Below are positions 31,433-40,493 of a stretch of 64,000 bases of DNA, piece after piece. Below the pieces are notes generated by a model that was not told the DNA's origin, searched no databases, and saw nothing but the letters and a program-made list of their open reading frames with translations. The stretch's first letter is position 1. Each line of letters starts with the position of its first letter. Both the position numbers and the translations under genes were made by a program. Source of the DNA: Halovulum marinum (lineage in GTDB: Bacteria; Pseudomonadota; Alphaproteobacteria; Rhodobacterales; Rhodobacteraceae); contig NZ_WIND01000013.1 in NCBI RefSeq assembly GCF_009697225.1, positions 57,853 to 121,852 on the forward strand, read 5' to 3'.

Positions 31433-32554
31433 ATGGCACATCTGGAGGGCGTCCGCGTCCTGGAATTTTCGCACATGGTGATGGGTCCGACAGTCGGCAT
31501 GATCCTGGCGGATCTAGGCGCCGAGGTCATCAAGGTCGAACCGTCGGGCGGTGACAAGACGCGGACGCTGCCGGGGTCCGGTGCAGGCTATTTCGCGATG
31601 TACAACCGAAACAAGCGCAGCGTCGTGCTGGACCTGAAATCCCCCGAGGGGATGGGGGCGGTGCGGGAACTGCTGAAACGCTCCGACGTGATGGTCGAAA
31701 ACTTCCGGGGCGGAGCGCTGGACAAGCTTGGCCTTGGCTATGAGGACGTGAAGGCGATCAATCCGGGCATCGTCTACCAGTCATGCAAAGGGTTCCTGTC
31801 GGGACCCTACGAGAACCGCACCGCGCTGGACGAGGTCGCGCAGATGATGGGCGGGCTGGCCTACATGACAGGGCCCAGCGGGCGACCGCTCCGTGCGGGG
31901 GCGAGCGTTATCGATGTGACCGGTGCAATGTTCGGGGTGATCGGCATCCTGTCGGCGCTGCTGGCGCGCAAGGACACAGGGCAGGGGGCCGAGGTGCGGG
32001 CGTCGCTCTTCGAGACGACGGCCTTCCTGGTCGGGCAGCACATCGCGCAGGGGGCCGTCACCGGCACTCCCGCGCCTCCAATGCCCGAGCGGATCTCGGC
32101 CTGGGCGGTCTATGACGTGTTCAACACCGCTGACGGGCATATGTTCGTGGGCGTGGTCAGCGACAGCCAGTGGAAGGCGCTGTGCGGTGCCTTTGGGCTG
32201 GACGACTGGGCGGGCGATCCGGACATGGCCGACAACCGGGGCCGCGTGACGCGGCGTGAGGTCATCATGCCCCGGCTGCGTGGCATCTTCGGCGCGCTGA
32301 GCACCGAGGCACTGAGCGCCAGGCTGGAAGAGGTCGGTCTGCCTTTCGCGCCGATCCGCAAGCCCGACGACTTGTTGGACGATCCACAACTGGCAGCGGG
32401 TGGGTTGCTCGAGATGGACCTGCCTGACGGCAAGCGCGTGCGCTTGCCCGCGCTCCCGCTGGAAATCGATGGGGCGCGGCTTGGACTGCGGGCGTCCCCT
32501 CCTTCGGTCGGAGCGGACACTGCGGATGTTCTAGCGGAGCTGGAGAGAGACTGA
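31433..32554 (+). CDS. CaiB/BaiF-family (class III) CoA transferase
   Basis: 373 residues. Typical landmarks: GVRVLEFSHMVMGPTVGMIL, DLGAEVIKVEPSGGD, NRNKRSVVLDLKSPEG, VENFRGGALDKLGLGYED, and catalytic Asp133 in ALDEVAQMMGG. It moves CoA between carboxylic acids, here probably activating the hydroxyacid made by the LeuCD-like hydro-lyase for the HMGL-type lyase. ATG at 31433; the next gene starts 2 bases after its stop. Confidence 0.9.
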   Translation: MAHLEGVRVLEFSHMVMGPTVGMILADLGAEVIKVEPSGGDKTRTLPGSGAGYFAMYNRNKRSVVLDLKSPEGMGAVRELLKRSDVMVENFRGGALDKLGLGYEDVKAINPGIVYQSCKGFLSGPYENRTALDEVAQMMGGLAYMTGPSGRPLRAGASVIDVTGAMFGVIGILSALLARKDTGQGAEVRASLFETTAFLVGQHIAQGAVTGTPAPPMPERISAWAVYDVFNTADGHMFVGVVSDSQWKALCGAFGLDDWAGDPDMADNRGRVTRREVIMPRLRGIFGALSTEALSARLEEVGLPFAPIRKPDDLLDDPQLAAGGLLEMDLPDGKRVRLPALPLEIDGARLGLRASPPSVGADTADVLAELERD

Positions 32555-32556
32555 GA

Positions 32557-33936
32557 ATGGGCCTGACGCTCTATCAGAAGATGCGCGACGCACACGAAGT
32601 GCGTCGGTTCAAGGACGGCTCGTCGTTGATATACATTGATCGGATCATGCTGCACGAGCGGACAGGATCGATTGCCCTTTCGAACATGATCGACGAGGGG
32701 CGCGGGATCATGGCGCCCGAGATGGTGTTCTCGACCATCGATCATATCGTGGATACGCGACCCGGCCGGCCCGGCGGTACGCGGATGCCTGGTGGTCAGG
32801 TTTTCATCGACGAGATGCGGCGCACGACGGGAGAGTTGGGCCTGCGTCTGTTCGGAACCGACGACGCGCGGCAGGGCATCGTGCATGTCATCGCCCCGGA
32901 GCAGGGGATTGCATTGCCCGGCATCACCATGGTCTGCCCGGACAGCCATACCTGTACGCTCGGCGGAGTTGGAGCCTTGGCCTGGGGGATCGGTTCGACC
33001 GATTGCGAACATGCGCTGGCGACGCGGACTCTCCGGATTGCGTCGCACCGGCAGATGCGTATCCGGCTGGAGGGTGTGCGCCCCGGCTGGCTGACCGCGA
33101 AGGACATCATCATCCACCTGATCTGTCGCTTCGGTGCTGGATTTGGCGCCGGGCACGTGATCGAATTCGCCGGGCCCGTGGTCGAGGGGATGGAGGTCGA
33201 GGAACGTCTGACGCTCTGCAACATGGGCGTGGAGTTCGCCGCGTTCACGGCGCTGGTGGCGCCGGACCGCAAGACGCTGGACTACGTGCGCGGTCGGGCA
33301 TTCGCGCCTCGCGCCGAGGATGTGCCCGAGGCCGAGGTGCAGTGGATGGCGCTGGCCAGCGACGCGGATGCGGTGTTCGACCGTGATATCGCGGTGGACG
33401 TCTCGGGGATCGCGCCGACGGTTAGCTGGGGGACCAGTCCTGAGCACGCAACCCCGGTGGATGGGCTGCTGCCCGGTGAGCCGGGGCTGGAGGCCGCCTA
33501 TCGCTATGTCGGGCTTGAGCCGGGCACGCCGATCCTGGGCCAGCCGATCGACGGTGCCTTCATCGGGTCGTGCACCAACAGCCGGCTCAGTGATCTACGG
33601 CGTGCTGCCGATCTGCTGCGTGGACGAATGGTGCCGGCCAGCGTGCGGGCGGTTTGTGCGCCCGGTTCGACAGCGGTGAAACGCGCCGCCGAGGCGGAAG
33701 GGTTGGACGCGATCTTTCGGGATGCGGGTTTCGAGTGGCACGAGGCAGGCTGTGCCTTTTGCTTTTACGCTGGGGGTGAAACATTCGCTCCCGGCGCACG
33801 GGTCGTTTCCTCGACCAATCGCAACTTCGAAGGCCGGCAGGGGCCGGGGGTAAGGACCCATATCGCCAGCCCGGAAACCGTAGCGTGGAGCGCGGTCAAC
33901 GGTCGGATCAGCGACGTGCGAGAGGTGCTGTTGTGA
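32557..33936 (+). CDS. aconitase-family hydro-lyase large subunit (LeuC-like)
   Basis: 459 residues, close to LeuC length. Signatures: VCPDSHTCTLGGVGALAWGI, GSCTNSRLSDLRRAA and the 4Fe-4S cysteines in GSC and GCAFCF, with STNRNFEGRQG near the end. Substrate-loop differences from true isopropylmalate isomerase (GCAFCFYAGGE in place of GCSMCL) suggest another substrate such as citraconate/citramalate or 2,3-dimethylmalate. Forms a heterodimer with the next gene, which overlaps by four bases. Confidence 0.88.
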   Translation: MGLTLYQKMRDAHEVRRFKDGSSLIYIDRIMLHERTGSIALSNMIDEGRGIMAPEMVFSTIDHIVDTRPGRPGGTRMPGGQVFIDEMRRTTGELGLRLFGTDDARQGIVHVIAPEQGIALPGITMVCPDSHTCTLGGVGALAWGIGSTDCEHALATRTLRIASHRQMRIRLEGVRPGWLTAKDIIIHLICRFGAGFGAGHVIEFAGPVVEGMEVEERLTLCNMGVEFAAFTALVAPDRKTLDYVRGRAFAPRAEDVPEAEVQWMALASDADAVFDRDIAVDVSGIAPTVSWGTSPEHATPVDGLLPGEPGLEAAYRYVGLEPGTPILGQPIDGAFIGSCTNSRLSDLRRAADLLRGRMVPASVRAVCAPGSTAVKRAAEAEGLDAIFRDAGFEWHEAGCAFCFYAGGETFAPGARVVSSTNRNFEGRQGPGVRTHIASPETVAWSAVNGRISDVREVLL

Positions 33937-34559
33937 AGTCGTTCACCACCCATGATGGCGTCGCACTCCCATTGATGACGGACAACATGAACACCGATGT
34001 GATCATCCCATCGCGCGAGATGAAGCGGGTCTCCAAGGCGGGGCTGGCGGACGGGTTGTTCGCCAATTTCCGCTATGCGGACGGGAAACGTGAGCCTGCC
34101 CCCGGATTCCTTTTGAACCAGCCGGACTACGCGAAGGCCTCTGTGCTGATGCTGGGGCGAAACGCAGGTTGCGGCTCGTCTCGGGAGCATGCGGTCTGGG
34201 CGCTTGCGGACTATGGTTTTCGAGTGGTGATAGCCGAGACCATTGCCTCGATCTTCCACGATAATTGCGTGGCAAACGGAATCCTGCCCGTTGCGCTGCC
34301 GCGAGCGGCGCTGGACCGGATCGCGGCTTGGACTTCAGACGATCCGCAAGGTCGGCGTGTGCGGACCGATCTCAAGACTTGCCGGGTCGAGGCCGCGGGC
34401 GCCGCATACGACTTCGAAATTGCGCCGCTGGCTCGACGAATGTTGTTGAAGGGGCTGTCGCCCATAGATCTGACGTTGCAGGACATCAGTCTGATCGAAA
34501 CATTTTCCAAAACCGACAGACAATGCCGGGGCTGGCTTTATCGTGCCGGCGAGAGCTGA
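33933..34559 (+). CDS. aconitase-family hydro-lyase small subunit (LeuD-like)
   Basis: 208 residues. Swivel-domain motifs: DNMNTDVIIPSREMK, NAGCGSSREHAVWALADYG and IAETIASIFHDNCVANGILP. It completes the active site of the LeuC-like subunit. GTG start inside the end of that gene (GTGA overlap at 33933-33936). Last gene of this operon; it converges on the racemase-family gene. Confidence 0.88.
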   Translation: MKSFTTHDGVALPLMTDNMNTDVIIPSREMKRVSKAGLADGLFANFRYADGKREPAPGFLLNQPDYAKASVLMLGRNAGCGSSREHAVWALADYGFRVVIAETIASIFHDNCVANGILPVALPRAALDRIAAWTSDDPQGRRVRTDLKTCRVEAAGAAYDFEIAPLARRMLLKGLSPIDLTLQDISLIETFSKTDRQCRGWLYRAGES

Positions 34560-34563
34560 GGGA

Positions 34564-35346
34564 TCAGCCCGCCGCGGCGGGAAACAGCGCACGGAACCGG
34601 GATTTCCATTCCACGCCATCCACCCACTCCTTTAGCGTTGGTGCATCAAGTGCCCGTCCGCGCTGTGGTTCGACGCATGCCCACGCGAGGGCGAGGTTGC
34701 ATGAGATCGGGACCGGGCCATCGCCACGCTCTCCGGCGACCAGCGGCAGCAGCGTGGGCATTCCAGTACCGAGCATGGCGATGGCGTCGCAGTCGAGCTT
34801 CTGCAATTCCCGCATTGAGTCCAATGTCGCCGCTCCGGTCATCGCGTAGATCGGATGGAACTTCTCGGTCACCAACTTGGGACCGGTACAGGCGACGACT
34901 TCGTAACCGAAGCTTTCCCAGTAGGGCACGCATTTGGCGTTCAGCGTGTCGGGGTAGGGCGAGAGGAGGGCGATCTTCTTTGCGCCGATTGCGTCGAGCG
35001 CCTTCACTGTCGCCGCGGCGGCGGTCCAGCAGGGTATTCCGTGAGCCTGCGAGATCTCGGCCATGAGTCGTTGTTCGGTCTCGCGTCCGATGAGGTAGGA
35101 GGCGCCGGTGCAGCCGATGCCGATCACATCGATCGGGGCGTTGGCGAACTGCTGCGCCGTTTCGACGAATCGTGTGGTGTAATCGACCAGTCGTTCCTCG
35201 ATGGTGCCCTTGTCGCTGGTCAGCCGCGCATTGATCATCGACCAATCTGCGGGCAGCAGGGACCAGAACTCAGGCTCGACAGTGGTGTTCGCTTGCGGGG
35301 TCAGCATCCCGATGATGCCACCTTCGCCATAATCGGACTGGCTCAT
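34564..35346 (-). CDS. Asp/Glu racemase-superfamily protein, maleate isomerase/AMDase-like
   Basis: 260 residues. IGMLTPQANTTVEPEFWSLL is the characteristic start of the maleate cis-trans isomerase/arylmalonate decarboxylase family, and GIGCTGASYLIG carries the first active-site Cys. The second catalytic position reads AIAMLGTGMPTLLPL with no Cys, so the two-Cys isomerase mechanism may not apply; a one-Cys decarboxylase/racemase is possible. It overlaps the isochorismatase-like gene by four bases. Likely acts on a cis-enedioic or malonic acid. Confidence 0.82.
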   Translation of the reverse strand: MSQSDYGEGGIIGMLTPQANTTVEPEFWSLLPADWSMINARLTSDKGTIEERLVDYTTRFVETAQQFANAPIDVIGIGCTGASYLIGRETEQRLMAEISQAHGIPCWTAAAATVKALDAIGAKKIALLSPYPDTLNAKCVPYWESFGYEVVACTGPKLVTEKFHPIYAMTGAATLDSMRELQKLDCDAIAMLGTGMPTLLPLVAGERGDGPVPISCNLALAWACVEPQRGRALDAPTLKEWVDGVEWKSRFRALFPAAAG

Positions 35347-35960
35347 GCGGATCCCTTCAGTAGTTCGAGCGCCTCGGCGCATGTCAGGCAGGTCGCGACG
35401 GTCGAGAGGTCCGCGATGGCGGTTTCGTGAACCTGTTCCGAGAACGCGCCGCAGCCATCGGTCAGCACGTGGGTATGAAAATCGCGCAGATGGGCGTCGC
35501 GCACGGTCGAGGCGACGCCGCCGTTGGTGACAATGCCGCAGACGAAGAGCGCATCGATCCCGGCCTTGCGCAGCACCCATTCAAGGCGCGTCATGTAGAA
35601 GGCTGAATAGGCCACCTTCTCGATGGTGAAATCCGCAGGTCGTAGCATGTCGACAAGCTGATGGCCCCATTCGCCGGGCGTGAAGTCGCCCTTGCCGAGG
35701 AATGGGCGCAGGGATTTCAGATGCGGCGATATCAGCGGCTCGCCGCCCTTTCCGGGAACCAGCGTGAACTGGGTTGAAATGATGAATCCACCTGCGTCGC
35801 GCATCGCTTTCACCACCGGGGCGACCCGTTCAGGCAATGCCGCAATTTGATGCGCAGTTTGCCCCGACCGCCCGTAAGCACCTGCAGGATCTAGGAAATC
35901 ATTCTGAAGGTCGACGATCAGAACAGCGCTTGTCGTAGGGTCTGGGAAGGTGATGCTCAT
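35343..35960 (-). CDS. isochorismatase-like family protein lacking the usual Cys
   Basis: 205 residues. The fold is clear: AVLIVDLQNDFLDPAGAYG (catalytic Asp), FTIEKVAYSAFYMTRLEWVL (catalytic Lys) and VCGIVTNGGVASTVRDAHLR. In amidases of the family the last motif reads TNVCV with the nucleophile Cys; here it is TNGGV, as in enzymes that do not use covalent catalysis. By context (maleamate amidase type in nicotinate routes) an amide hydrolase was expected, so its reaction is open. ATG 35960 used; the extension to 35972 needs a TTG. Confidence 0.82.
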   Translation of the reverse strand: MSITFPDPTTSAVLIVDLQNDFLDPAGAYGRSGQTAHQIAALPERVAPVVKAMRDAGGFIISTQFTLVPGKGGEPLISPHLKSLRPFLGKGDFTPGEWGHQLVDMLRPADFTIEKVAYSAFYMTRLEWVLRKAGIDALFVCGIVTNGGVASTVRDAHLRDFHTHVLTDGCGAFSEQVHETAIADLSTVATCLTCAEALELLKGSA

Positions 35961-35994
35961 AGGTCCAATCAAGTGGCTTGACAGCTTCTCAAAA

Positions 35995-36010
35995 GATATA
36001 AGAGTATATC
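35995..36010. promoter_or_regulatory. second candidate HutC-type operator
   Basis: GATATA-AGAG-TATATC is a perfect 16-bp inverted repeat between the divergent isochorismatase-like and monooxygenase genes, near a TTGACA -35-like hexamer at 35979-35984. It is related to the box at 31382. Confidence 0.55.
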
Positions 36011-36054
36011 CTTATGTCAATTCCAATCGGCCTCCGCTCGCCAGGAACCCGCTC

Positions 36055-37224
36055 ATGAACTCATCCGTCATCATTGTCGGCGCCGGCCCCGTTGGTTTGA
36101 CGATGGCATGGCTGCTGCACGGGCAGGGTGTGCCGGTGAAAGTGTTTGAGTCTGAACCCGCGGTGCCAGACCAGTTACGTGCGTCCACATTCCATCCGCC
36201 GACGCTGGACATGCTGGATGCCAGCGGGATCAGCGCCGAACTGATCGGCGCGGGCAGGATCACCCCGACCTGGCAGATTCGCCAGCACGAAAACGGGAAC
36301 AGCGCGGAATTCGATCTTGGCGTATTGAAGGCCGACACTGCACATCCCTATCGCCTGCAATGTCGTCAGGCCCGACTATGTGATGCGCTGCTTCGACGAT
36401 TGCCTGCGGAAATGGTCGAGTTTTCGACAGAAGTCCAAGCTGTAGGCCAGGATGACACCGGGGCCTGGGTTGAAGCGGGCGGCGAGCGGCAAGGCGCGGC
36501 CTATGTCATCGGTTGCGATGGCGCGCGCAGCATCGTGCGGGGTGCCATGGGCGTGCATCTTGAGGGGCAGACCTACCCCGAAAGCACCGTGCTTGCCACG
36601 TCACGCCTGCCGTTCGAGGAGCATATTCCCGGCTTGTCCGGCGTGAACTACATCTGGTTCGCACAAGGTACATACTCTCTGCTGCGTTTGCCGGATGTCT
36701 GGCGGATTTCGCTGCATCCCGCCGAAGACGAGACACCCGAAGATGCGCTGACCGATGCATCGATCCGGCAGAAAACGCGCGCTATCGTCCCCCATGCACC
36801 CGAGATCGAGGTTGTCGAGAAACGAATATACCGCGTGCACCAACGGATCGCCGACCGCTATCTCAAGGGACGGCTGCTGCTGGCGGGCGATGCCGCCCAT
36901 CTCAACAGCCCCAAGGGCGGTATGGGCATGAACGGCGGCATTCACGACGCTTTCAACCTGGCCGAAAAGCTTGTGCAGGTGCTGAATGGCGGGGACGCCG
37001 GACTGCTGGATAAATATGAGCGTCAGCGCCGTCCGATCGCCGCCGAGGAGATCCTGGCCCAGGCCGATACCAACCGGAAGCGGATGAACACGATCGACCC
37101 GGAGAAACGCAGGGCGCATCTGCAGGAGCTCAAATCCATCGCCGCCGATCCGGACCGGACGCGGAACTTCCTGCTGCGGTCTTCGATGATCGCTGGATTG
37201 CGCCGCGCGGCTGAGATCCAATGA
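36055..37224 (+). CDS. FAD-dependent aromatic-ring-type monooxygenase
   Basis: 389 residues. PHBH-fold group A flavoprotein: GxGxxG loop IIVGAGPVGLTMAWLL, the DG motif VIGCDGARSIVRGAMG, and the GD motif LLLAGDAAHLNSPKGGMGMN followed by GIHDAFNLAEKL. It uses NAD(P)H and O2 to hydroxylate an aromatic or heteroaromatic ring. It heads the monooxygenase-SDR-ALDH-TRAP operon and overlaps the SDR gene by four bases. ATG 36055 has AGGA 8 bases upstream; the longer frame has none. Confidence 0.9.
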   Translation: MNSSVIIVGAGPVGLTMAWLLHGQGVPVKVFESEPAVPDQLRASTFHPPTLDMLDASGISAELIGAGRITPTWQIRQHENGNSAEFDLGVLKADTAHPYRLQCRQARLCDALLRRLPAEMVEFSTEVQAVGQDDTGAWVEAGGERQGAAYVIGCDGARSIVRGAMGVHLEGQTYPESTVLATSRLPFEEHIPGLSGVNYIWFAQGTYSLLRLPDVWRISLHPAEDETPEDALTDASIRQKTRAIVPHAPEIEVVEKRIYRVHQRIADRYLKGRLLLAGDAAHLNSPKGGMGMNGGIHDAFNLAEKLVQVLNGGDAGLLDKYERQRRPIAAEEILAQADTNRKRMNTIDPEKRRAHLQELKSIAADPDRTRNFLLRSSMIAGLRRAAEIQ

Positions 37225-37949
37225 CCGGGCGGATGCTGATCCTTGGTGGCGCGGGCGGCATCGGGCGGTGCCTGGTGGAAATGGCCCGTGATCGGGGATG
37301 GCAAGTGGCTATAGCGGATCTGGAAACTTCACTTGAGCGGCATCCGGTGCCAGAGGGTGTAACGGCCTGTGGCTTCGCACTTGCTGACCCCAAGGGATTG
37401 GACAATGCGCTGGAGTCGGCCGGTGCCGGGCTGGATGCTTTCGTGAACCTTGCTGGATACGCGGCGCCCTCTGCGCCGTTGGCTGCTATAGATGACCAAG
37501 GTTGGGACGAGGTGATCTCGGGCAATCTGGGCACCGCATTCCGGGCTGCGCGCGCCGTTGCGCCGCGGCTGCGGGAGGGCGGGGCGATCGTCAATACCGG
37601 TTCGGGACTGGGTAGCCACGCGCGCCCCGGCTATGGCGCATATGCGGTAGCCAAAGCGGGGATCGCGGCGCTGACCCGTCAGTTGGCAACCGAGATGTCC
37701 CCCCACATCCGCGTCAACTGCGTGGCCCCGGCCGCCGTGGACACTGCCTTCTTAAGGGGAGGCACTGGCCACGGAGACGAAACCGCCCCGCCCAGACTTG
37801 ACTTCGAGGCCTATGCTGCCGGAAACCCGATGCGCCGACTGGCCGTGCCCAAGGATGTGGCTGGCCCGATCCTGTTCCTGACTTCACCAGATTCCGCGTA
37901 CATCACGGGCCAGACGTTGCACGTCAACGGTGGCGCGTACATGACCTAA
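37221..37949 (+). CDS. short-chain dehydrogenase/reductase
   Basis: 242 residues. Rossmann start MLILGGAGGIGRCLVE, Ser in NTGSGLGSHARP, catalytic Tyr-x3-Lys in YGAYAVAKAG, and SAYITGQTLHVNGGAYMT at the end. It oxidises an alcohol or reduces a ketone, here possibly an alcohol formed ahead of the aldehyde dehydrogenase. It lies 12 bases before the ALDH gene. Confidence 0.9.
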   Translation: MTGRMLILGGAGGIGRCLVEMARDRGWQVAIADLETSLERHPVPEGVTACGFALADPKGLDNALESAGAGLDAFVNLAGYAAPSAPLAAIDDQGWDEVISGNLGTAFRAARAVAPRLREGGAIVNTGSGLGSHARPGYGAYAVAKAGIAALTRQLATEMSPHIRVNCVAPAAVDTAFLRGGTGHGDETAPPRLDFEAYAAGNPMRRLAVPKDVAGPILFLTSPDSAYITGQTLHVNGGAYMT

Positions 37950-37961
37950 GGACGACCACAC

Positions 37962-39458
37962 GTGAATTATAAACACCCGATCACCGCACCCGAACGTCTC
38001 GGCGGCCTTGTCGCGGGGGCGCCGTCGTCTGGGGGCGGGATCGACATTCCGGTGTGGTATCCGGCAACGGGAGCACAGGTTTCGACACTGACCGAGGATG
38101 ACGCCTCGGCAGTGGACAAGGCGGTGAACGCCGCGCGGCGGGCGTTCGATGGGGGGCCGTGGCCTCGACTGGGCGTCGAGGCGCGGATGCAGGTATTGCG
38201 CCGCTGCCAGGCGATCATCCTGGCACATGCCGACGAACTGGCGCGGCTGGAATGTTTGAACACCGGCCTGCTGCTGCGCGAACTGAAGGCGCGGCACATG
38301 GTGCGGGCAGCTTACAATTTCAGTTTCTTTGCGGATTACATCGGGCAGGCGACCGGGCAGCGCTATGACCAGGCGACGGACTACGTGACCACCGTGGCCC
38401 GCGACCCGGTGGGCGTCGCCGCACTGATCGCGCCCTGGAACGCGCCAGTCGCGCTGGCCTCAATGAAGATCGCCGCCGCGCTTGCCTTCGGGAACACCTG
38501 CGTCGTCAAGCCGTCTGAGCAGACCCCGCTGGCAGTCGCCCGGCTGGTCGAGCTGTTGCAGGAAACCTTGCCCGAAGGCGTGCTGAACCTGGTCAACGGA
38601 CGTGGCACCGTCACCGGCGCCGCGCTGGTGGCACACAAGGGCGTGGACCTGGTCAGCTTCACCGGCGGAACCGAGACCGGGCGCGCGATCATGTCCGCTG
38701 CCGGGCAGAACCTGGTGCCCTGCACGATGGAACTGGGCGGCAAGTCGGCAAATATCATCACTGAAAGCGCGGACTTGGACCGGGCGCTGGACGGTGCGCT
38801 GCTGGGGATATTCTCGAACAACGGGCAGCAGTGTCTGGCGGGCTCACGGATCCTTGTGCACCGCTCGATCATGGACGAGTTTATGGGCCGGTTCGTGGAG
38901 CGTGCCGAGCATCTCCGGGTTGGCGACCCCACCGCGGACGACACGGAATTGGGGCCGCTGGCCTCGGCCCCCCATCGGGACCGGGTTCTGGGGTTCGCGG
39001 ACATCGCACGCGCCGATGGCGGTTCGGTCATGACGGGTGCAGCCCGGCGCGAGGACCTGGGTAGGGGCTATTTCGTGGCGCCGACGGCTGTGCGGGCCTG
39101 TTCGAACGCCGACCGGGTGGCGCAGAACGAGATATTCGGTCCATTCGCGACCTTCCTGCCGTTCGATACCAACGACGAAGCTGTCGCCATCGCCAATGAT
39201 ACCGCCTTCGGGCTGGTGGCTTATGTCTGGTCCGACGATCTGCCCACGGTGATGCAGATTACTGACGGGCTGCGTGCAGGCGTTCTGTGGGTCAACACAC
39301 CGATGATGCGTGAGTTGCGCGCGCCCTTCGGTGGCTATGGCGCCTCCGGCGTGGGACGCGAAGGCGGCGCGGCCTGCGAGAATTTCTATACCGAACAAAA
39401 GACGATAACGATCCCTCGGCGTCCGGTTCCGCTGCGCGCCTTGGGACAAAACAACTGA
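37962..39458 (+). CDS. NAD(P)-dependent aldehyde dehydrogenase
   Basis: 498 residues, full ALDH length. Landmarks: ALIAPWNAPVALASMKIAAAL, VSFTGGTETGRAIM, catalytic Glu in MELGGKSANII, catalytic Cys in NNGQQCLAGSRI and EIFGPFATFLPF. It converts an aldehyde into an acid, probably the product of the SDR. GTG start. Followed by the TRAP binding protein after 27 bases. Confidence 0.92.
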   Translation: MNYKHPITAPERLGGLVAGAPSSGGGIDIPVWYPATGAQVSTLTEDDASAVDKAVNAARRAFDGGPWPRLGVEARMQVLRRCQAIILAHADELARLECLNTGLLLRELKARHMVRAAYNFSFFADYIGQATGQRYDQATDYVTTVARDPVGVAALIAPWNAPVALASMKIAAALAFGNTCVVKPSEQTPLAVARLVELLQETLPEGVLNLVNGRGTVTGAALVAHKGVDLVSFTGGTETGRAIMSAAGQNLVPCTMELGGKSANIITESADLDRALDGALLGIFSNNGQQCLAGSRILVHRSIMDEFMGRFVERAEHLRVGDPTADDTELGPLASAPHRDRVLGFADIARADGGSVMTGAARREDLGRGYFVAPTAVRACSNADRVAQNEIFGPFATFLPFDTNDEAVAIANDTAFGLVAYVWSDDLPTVMQITDGLRAGVLWVNTPMMRELRAPFGGYGASGVGREGGAACENFYTEQKTITIPRRPVPLRALGQNN

Positions 39459-39485
39459 CGGCGGATCCCAACAGGAGATGAAAAG

Positions 39486-40493
39486 ATGAAAATGACCAGG
39501 ATCATGGCGGCAGCGACTGCCATTCTTGTCGGAAGCCTAGCCGTAGCAGCGGCTCAGGAGCAGGTGAAAGTCGCAACCTTTGTGCCGGAACAGTCTACCG
39601 GTGTCGCGGGTGTCATCAAGCCATGGATGGACGCGGTTCAAGCCGACGTTGGTGGCGCTGTAAAGATGCAAGGCTTCTGGGGCGGCACATTGGGCAAGAG
39701 CCCGGTAAAGCAGTTCGAGCTGGTGCAGAACGGCGTCGCGGACATCACCTGGGTGCTGCCCTCTTATACCGCGGGCCAGTTCCCGGAAATGAGCCTCTTC
39801 GAACTCCCATTCCTGTTTCGCACGGCTGACGAGGCATCGATCGTAGGTTGGAAACTGCACGAGGCGGGTCTGCTGACCGGATTCGACGGTGTGCATGTGA
39901 TTGGAATCTTCGCGACCGAGCCGAATGCACTTTTCATGGAAGAGCCGATTGCCGGACTGGAGGATCTGGATGGCAAGAAGATCCGTTCCGCCGGGGCGAT
40001 CCAGGCAAAATGGCTTGAGGCGTTCGGTGCATCTCCGCAGGCGCTCAGTTCGGCCGAGTACAACGAGGCGCTGAACCGGGGCACCATTGACGGCGTGATC
40101 CAGGGCTGGACCGGGATGAATACGTTCAAGTCCTTCCCGCTGGTGAGCCAGGCAGTCGATGTTCCCGCGGGTACCATTCCGTTCCTGCTGCTGATGAACG
40201 AAGCCAAGTGGGACAGTCTGCCGCCGGAAGTTCAGGAATCGATGATGACACATGGCGGGCTGGCAATGGCGGAGTCCGGAGCGGCTGCCTACACCGCTGC
40301 CGGCGAAAAGGTCGTCGAGGAGCAGAAGGCCGAGGGCCGACTGGAGATCCTGATCCCGGACGCAGACAAGTTGGCTGCTCATGAGGAAACCACGCAGGCC
40401 GTACACCAGTGGTGGATTGAACGGACCGACAATGGCCAAGAGATCTTTGACCAGACCCAAGCCATCCTGGCTGGACTACGGGGCGAGAGCTGA
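39486..40493 (+). CDS. dctP: TRAP transporter substrate-binding protein DctP
   Basis: 335 residues with a signal peptide (MTRIMAAATAILVGSLAVA, cut near AAAQ). DctP features: VQNGVADITWVLPSYTAGQF, LDGKKIRSAGAIQAKWLEAF with the conserved Arg that binds the ligand carboxylate, and ALNRGTIDGVIQGW. It delivers an organic acid to DctQM. One-base overlap with dctQ (TGATG). Confidence 0.9.
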   Translation: MKMTRIMAAATAILVGSLAVAAAQEQVKVATFVPEQSTGVAGVIKPWMDAVQADVGGAVKMQGFWGGTLGKSPVKQFELVQNGVADITWVLPSYTAGQFPEMSLFELPFLFRTADEASIVGWKLHEAGLLTGFDGVHVIGIFATEPNALFMEEPIAGLEDLDGKKIRSAGAIQAKWLEAFGASPQALSSAEYNEALNRGTIDGVIQGWTGMNTFKSFPLVSQAVDVPAGTIPFLLLMNEAKWDSLPPEVQESMMTHGGLAMAESGAAAYTAAGEKVVEEQKAEGRLEILIPDADKLAAHEETTQAVHQWWIERTDNGQEIFDQTQAILAGLRGES

